17,155 nt of DNA from BOG-933 sp037147415 (lineage in GTDB: Bacteria; Pseudomonadota; Alphaproteobacteria; Azospirillales; Azospirillaceae): assembly GCA_037147415.1 (NCBI GenBank), contig JBAWVF010000073.1, forward strand, positions 1-17,155, read 5' to 3'. A program made the position numbers and the translations under genes. This document shows, piece after piece, positions 13,387 through 17,155 of this stretch; the first letter of the stretch is position 1, and each line of letters starts with the position of its first letter. Under the pieces are notes generated by a model that saw nothing but the letters and a program-made list of their open reading frames with translations, was not told the origin of the DNA and searched no databases.

Positions 13387-14433
13387 CTAGCTCCGTCCCA
13401 TGATCACCGTATTGCCGCTGCCGAGTGTGATTGCCAGGTCGCCATTGTTTAAACGATAGGGCAGGGTGGCCGGCTTGATCGACACCTCGCATTGGTTTTC
13501 CTCGTTGCCGGCGCGGCTGACGCCGCCTTCGAGTATGCGAATCGTGCCGGATGTTATTTCAGCCTTGGAGGTAAAACTGCCGATCAGGATGCTGCCGTCG
13601 AGGAAACGACAGTCGTAGCGGAAGGTGACGGCCCCCTGTCGGATGTCCATGGTCAGATAAAAGCGGCGCAGTCCTTCGTCGCGCACCGCCTGCTTTGAGC
13701 GCCACTGGCCGAAGATGGTGGAAGGCGAGTCGCTGCCGCTGATGCTGCGTGCGCCCGGCGGGGCCTCGACTGTTGAAGACTGTCCGGCGGTAATGCCTTT
13801 TACGATTAAACCCGCTTGCCGGTCCCCGCCCGAAGCGGCCAAGCGTAGCAAGCGAATCCCCTCGGCCCGATCGCTCGGAACACCTTTTCCGTCAAGATAA
13901 AGCAGACCGAGATTGCCTTCGGCGTCGGGTTGGTTCTGTGCCGCAGCCAGGCGATACCAGCGCACGGCTTTGGTATAGTCTTGTGAGACACCGCGTCCAT
14001 TCTGGTAAAGCCAGCCGAGGTTGTTTTGCGCCATGGCATTACCCTGGTCCGCCGCCAGCCGGTACAGACGGGCTGCTTCGGCATAGTCGCGCGTAACGCC
14101 AAGGCCGTTTTCATAGAGTAAGGCAAGGCTGAATCGGCCGCCGGCATTTCCGCTACGGGCCGCCTCGCTGAACCAGAGCAGAGCTTGCGTCGTGTCACGC
14201 GGAACGCCGGTCCCGTTGCGGCACATCCAGCCTAGCCGCGTCATCGCAACGGCATCCCCGGCCACGGCGGCGGTCCGGTAAAGCTCTGCGGCGGCAGAAA
14301 AATCATTGCGGCTATAGGCTTCATCGCCTTGTCGGCGTGCTGCCTCGACATTCACTCCGGCAAAGGCGGTGACAGTCCAGCCGGCCGGTATCACCGCAAG
14401 AACCATAATAAGCATTACAATACGCCGGAGCAT
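13387..14433 (-). CDS. exported Sel1-repeat protein with a beta-rich C-terminal domain
   Basis: The 348-residue protein has a signal peptide (about 1-25, MLRRIVMLIMVLAVIPAGW...AFA). It carries four or five Sel1 repeats at about residues 31-204, each with the pattern AxxxLGxLYxxGxGVxxDYxxAxxWYRxAA. Residues about 241-348 are a separate domain with alternating strands (FYLTMDIRQGAVTFRYDCRFLDGSILIGSF) and two Cys (275 and 315) that could form a disulfide. Sel1 repeats are protein-binding surfaces. GAGGG five bases before the ATG at 14433 sets the start; the ORF extends to 14721 only through the caspase gene on the other strand. It is divergent from the caspase-like gene and shares 99 bases of control region with it. 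Confidence 0.88.
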   Translation of the reverse strand: MLRRIVMLIMVLAVIPAGWTVTAFAGVNVEAARRQGDEAYSRNDFSAAAELYRTAAVAGDAVAMTRLGWMCRNGTGVPRDTTQALLWFSEAARSGNAGGRFSLALLYENGLGVTRDYAEAARLYRLAADQGNAMAQNNLGWLYQNGRGVSQDYTKAVRWYRLAAAQNQPDAEGNLGLLYLDGKGVPSDRAEGIRLLRLAASGGDRQAGLIVKGITAGQSSTVEAPPGARSISGSDSPSTIFGQWRSKQAVRDEGLRRFYLTMDIRQGAVTFRYDCRFLDGSILIGSFTSKAEITSGTIRILEGGVSRAGNEENQCEVSIKPATLPYRLNNGDLAITLGSGNTVIMGRS

Positions 14434-14532
14434 GGTGACCCTCGCCTTTTGCCTGATACCGGTGCCTCTTTCGTGAACCGGCTTCAGACAGTATGATAGC
14501 GTGTTCAATTTGCGGCAACAGGGGTGATGGCC

Positions 14533-16908
14533 ATGAAAACGAGGTTCGGGAGGAGTATTCGGCTTGGCACGTGCGCCGGCATGGTGGCAGCAACGCTGAT
14601 AATCATCGGAATGACGAAGCCGGCAACCGCTCAGGGCGTTCAAGGTCTGCGTGTTCAGACGCAAACTATTAACCGGGCGATCGGAAATCAGATTCAACAG
14701 GCGATGCGTCCGAAGCTGCAAATCCGTAATGGCGCCGGTCCGATTACTCAGCTTGAACTGGGTCAGGACGGTCGAACGATCGCCATTACCTCGGCCGACG
14801 GAGCGGTGCGGGTTTGGGACTTGGAGACCGGCCGGCAGACCAAGCGGTTGTCGGTCGGAGCCGCCTCATCGGTCAATGCGCTGGATGTCGGCACCCTTCC
14901 CGTTGCCGGCGCAACCAGATCCCGCAGTGTCGCCGGTGCGGGTCTGCGCGCCGTCATCACCGGTGGTTCGGACGGCACCGCTACGCTTTATGATGCGGTT
15001 GCCGGGACCATGATTCGGCAATTCCGGGATCAAGGTGCAATTCTGGCGGCGCGGTTGGCTCCGGGAGGGGCTTTGTTGGCGACCGCGGGCAGCGGCCGTT
15101 CGATTTCTTTGTGGGAAACCGCTTCGGGGCGCAAGACCGCCGAATTGAAGGGGCATGGCGACACCATCACCACGCTGGCTTATAGCGGGTCCGGCCGGTT
15201 GTTGGCCAGCGGCGGTAATGATGGCTCGGTCCGGCTGTGGTCGTTGCCGGCCGGCGGTTCGGTCGCGACTTTGGATGCCGGCTCGAAAGTGACCTCATTG
15301 GCCTTTGGCGGCGATGACCGCATTGTTGCCGGAACCAAAGACGGCAAGGTTCGGGTTTGGTCGGCTTCGGGCGCACAGATCGGCTCGTGGTCGGCGGAGG
15401 ATGATCCGGTTACCGGCCTTTCCGTATCGCGTAACGGTGCCGTCGCGACCGCTGCGGGCGACAATATGGCTCATGTCTGGACCGCGACCGGTGGTTCGGG
15501 GGCACGGATTAAGGACGCCAATAACAAGGTCACGCTGGTCGCCTTCTCGCCGGACGGCAGCCGGGTGATCACCGCCGGCACCAACGGGTTGGCCCGGGTT
15601 TGGGATGCGGCGGACGGCCGGTTTCTGGCTCAGTTGATCCCGACCACGGGTGGCTGGGCGGTGACCGACGCTAACGGCCGTTTTGACGGCTCCGAAGGCG
15701 GTGTCGGCAATGTGGCCTGGGCGGCCGACCAAGGCACGTTCGAGATTTCCAACTTTTCCGAGCCCTATTTCGAGCCCGGCCTGTTGGCCAAGACTTTGCG
15801 CGCGCCGGGCGCTTTGATTACCGCGGCCGCTCCCGCGGTAGAAGCCGGAGTCGGTGTCCCGCCCAGCGTTACTTTGACCGCGGCATCCGGGACTTCGGCC
15901 GGTGCGCCCGGCCCGACCACGATCACGGTGACCGCCAGTGATCAGGGCGCCGGTGTGGCCAAAGTCAGCTTGTTTCAGAACGACAAGGCGGTCGATCCGT
16001 CCCGCGTGACTGCCGACTCGGGGCCCGGCCGGACTCGAACCGTAAGCTATAACGTCGATCTCAGCGCCGGCACCAATAACTTCCGGGCTAATGCCGCCAG
16101 TGTCGAGCGCATCGAGGGTCTGCCCGCGACCTTGACCGTGCGGGTGTCGTCGCCCGAGCAGAAACCGACGCTACATCTGGTGACGGTCGGCATCAATAAA
16201 TACGCCAATCCGCAAATGACTTTGAATTATGCGGTAGCCGACGCCAAGGGCTTTGTCGACTGGGCCAAAAAGCAAGTTAATCCCGACTTTGCCAAAATCG
16301 AGGTGCATCAGTTGTTCGATGGCGCGGCTACCAGAGCCGGTATTCTGGGTCAGCTTCAGGCGCTTAAATCGACCAAGCCTGAAGACGTGGTCATGATTTA
16401 CCTGGCCGGTCACGGTGAAAATGCAAACGGAAGCTGGTACTTCCTGCCCACCGAATTCGGTCGTTCCATGAGCCTAGCCGGGGTCTCCAGTGAAGGCGTC
16501 TCTTCTCAGATGATCGAAGACGGCATTCTGAAGATGGGGGCCTCGCGGGTGTTCATGATGATCGATGCCTGTAAGTCGGGCTCGCTCAGCAAGGCTTTTG
16601 CTGCCGATGCCGATCGTAAAGACTTGCAAATGGTCAGCCGCAGCGCCGGCATCCATGTCTTGGCGGCGACCGATAAAGATCAGTTGGCGGTTGAGCTGAC
16701 CGAACTCGGTCACGGCGCCTTTACTTATACCGTGCTTCAGGGCTTGGAAGGCCGTTCATCCGGAGAGTCTATTGTCCGGGCGAAAAGCGTGCTCTCCTAT
16801 GCTTCGGAGAATGTGCCGGTTGTCGCCTTTAAATATACGCAGATGGAGCAGTACCCGACCGTGTTCTCCCGCGGTTCCGACTTCGAAGTCGGTCGAAAGG
16901 GGCGGTAA
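14533..16908 (+). CDS. exported WD40-repeat caspase-like (C14) protease
   Basis: From ATG 14533 (AGGGG eight bases upstream) the protein has 791 residues. A signal peptide (1-33, ending ATA before QGVQG) sends it to the periplasm or outside. Residues about 65-362 hold six or seven WD40 blades (for example SADGAVRVWDLETGRQ, GGNDGSVRLWSLPAGG and AGTNGLARVWDAADGR). An Ig-like domain (about 443-537) follows, and a caspase p20-type domain (about 547-740) ends the protein. The catalytic dyad is visible: His627 in YLAGHGE and Cys680 in MMIDACKSGS. Such proteins may cleave after Arg or Lys like metacaspases; the substrate is unknown. The neighbour Sel1 protein, also exported, is a candidate partner. 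Confidence 0.92.
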   Translation: MKTRFGRSIRLGTCAGMVAATLIIIGMTKPATAQGVQGLRVQTQTINRAIGNQIQQAMRPKLQIRNGAGPITQLELGQDGRTIAITSADGAVRVWDLETGRQTKRLSVGAASSVNALDVGTLPVAGATRSRSVAGAGLRAVITGGSDGTATLYDAVAGTMIRQFRDQGAILAARLAPGGALLATAGSGRSISLWETASGRKTAELKGHGDTITTLAYSGSGRLLASGGNDGSVRLWSLPAGGSVATLDAGSKVTSLAFGGDDRIVAGTKDGKVRVWSASGAQIGSWSAEDDPVTGLSVSRNGAVATAAGDNMAHVWTATGGSGARIKDANNKVTLVAFSPDGSRVITAGTNGLARVWDAADGRFLAQLIPTTGGWAVTDANGRFDGSEGGVGNVAWAADQGTFEISNFSEPYFEPGLLAKTLRAPGALITAAAPAVEAGVGVPPSVTLTAASGTSAGAPGPTTITVTASDQGAGVAKVSLFQNDKAVDPSRVTADSGPGRTRTVSYNVDLSAGTNNFRANAASVERIEGLPATLTVRVSSPEQKPTLHLVTVGINKYANPQMTLNYAVADAKGFVDWAKKQVNPDFAKIEVHQLFDGAATRAGILGQLQALKSTKPEDVVMIYLAGHGENANGSWYFLPTEFGRSMSLAGVSSEGVSSQMIEDGILKMGASRVFMMIDACKSGSLSKAFAADADRKDLQMVSRSAGIHVLAATDKDQLAVELTELGHGAFTYTVLQGLEGRSSGESIVRAKSVLSYASENVPVVAFKYTQMEQYPTVFSRGSDFEVGRKGR

Positions 16909-16956
16909 GAGTTCGAAGGTCTGGTCTGTTGCCTTCGCTCTCTTCTTAGCCACCGT

Positions 16957-17004
16957 CGCGATCCTCTCCTTCGTCACCCCCGCGATCCTCTCCTTCGTCA
17001 CCCC
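16957..17004. repeat. 24-bp tandem duplication
   Basis: A 24-bp unit (16957-16980) is repeated exactly at 16981-17004, starting CGCGATCCTC and ending CGTCACCCC, and a third copy begins at 17005 but runs into the palindrome. It is non-coding. Confidence 0.85.
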
Positions 17005-17062
17005 CGCGAAAGCGGGGGTCCAGACTTACAAATGCTGGATTCCCGCGTTCGCGGGAATGACG
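16996..17062. repeat. paired palindromic repeat (REP/MITE-like)
   Basis: Two 28-bp half elements face each other: 16996-17023 (CGTCACCCCCGCGAAAGCGG onward) and 17035-17062 (ending GCGGGAATGACG). Each is itself a hairpin (CCCCGC-GAAA-GCGGGG and CCCGC-GTTC-GCGGG), and the two are imperfect reverse complements around an 11-base centre. Families of such GC-rich palindromes are scattered between genes of many Proteobacteria. GCGGGAATGACGGGAAG is repeated at 17051-17067 and 17073-17089. Confidence 0.8.
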
Positions 17063-17100
17063 GGAAGGAAACGCGGGAATGACGGGAAGAGAGCATCCGT

Positions 17101-17155
17101 CACCTTTGCCCTCTCCTTCGCCACCTTTGCCCTCTCCTTCGCCACCTTTGCCCTT
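17101..17155. repeat. 21-bp tandem repeat at the window edge
   Basis: A 21-bp unit beginning CACCTTTGCC and ending CTTCGC occurs at 17101-17121, 17122-17142 and partly at 17143-17155. It shares CCTCTCCTTCG-like sequence with the 24-bp repeat upstream. The array probably continues beyond the window. Confidence 0.85.

Noticed and set aside
14434..14721. Upstream extension of the Sel1-repeat gene
   Set aside because: The signal peptide begins at ATG 14433 with a good ribosome binding site, and the extension runs through the start of the caspase gene.
16756..17001. An 81-residue - strand ORF with repeated TKERIA
   Set aside because: The repetition comes from the 24-bp tandem DNA repeat, and the ORF overlaps the end of the caspase gene.
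16957..17155. CRISPR array
   Set aside because: The repeats are directly tandem or paired palindromes with no unique spacers of constant length, and no cas genes are present.

Overview
The window looks like the right end of an integrative and conjugative or mobilizable element joined to ordinary alphaproteobacterial chromosome. Several genes on the right are of alphaproteobacterial type (ubiquinol-cytochrome c chaperone family, DUF177/YceD, BamE), and the GC-rich intergenic palindromes are of a kind common in Rhodospirillales-like genomes. The class is a fairly safe inference; the order is a guess.

Element, about 1-9738. The left edge carries a transfer-type operon on the + strand: the 3' end of an unknown gene, a ParA/TraL-like ATPase, a small membrane protein and a VirD4/TraG-type coupling protein with an unusual C-terminal membrane segment. 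No relaxase is visible; it would have to lie to the left. Three toxin-antitoxin modules follow within 2.7 kb: hicBA-like (- strand, with a HicA whose catalytic His position is Tyr), mazEF-like (+) and higBA-like (+). A non-coding stretch with two inverted repeats, between a small unknown ORF and mazEF, could be an origin of transfer. Next come a decayed helix-turn-helix replication-type gene (a frameshift and two in-frame stops), a strong bidirectional terminator, an AlpA/excisionase-like gene, a divergent AT-rich XRE-type gene of unknown function that may be transcribed leaderless, and a complete tyrosine integrase reading away from the boundary.

Boundary. Positions 9692-9738 are the 3' part of a tRNA gene (CAT anticodon loop to CCA) with no matching 5' half. 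This is the expected right attachment site of an element inserted in the anticodon region of a tRNA-Met or tRNA-Ile(CAT) gene. The intact tRNA should lie at the far left end of the element, outside the window.

Chromosome, 9739-17155. It holds a single-domain response regulator with a clear terminator, a BamE lipoprotein (-), then divergently a ubiquinol-cytochrome c chaperone family gene overlapping a DUF177 gene, a CgeB-like glycosyltransferase, and a divergent pair of exported proteins: a Sel1-repeat protein (-) and a WD40-repeat caspase-like protease (+). The last 250 bases are tandem repeats and paired palindromes.
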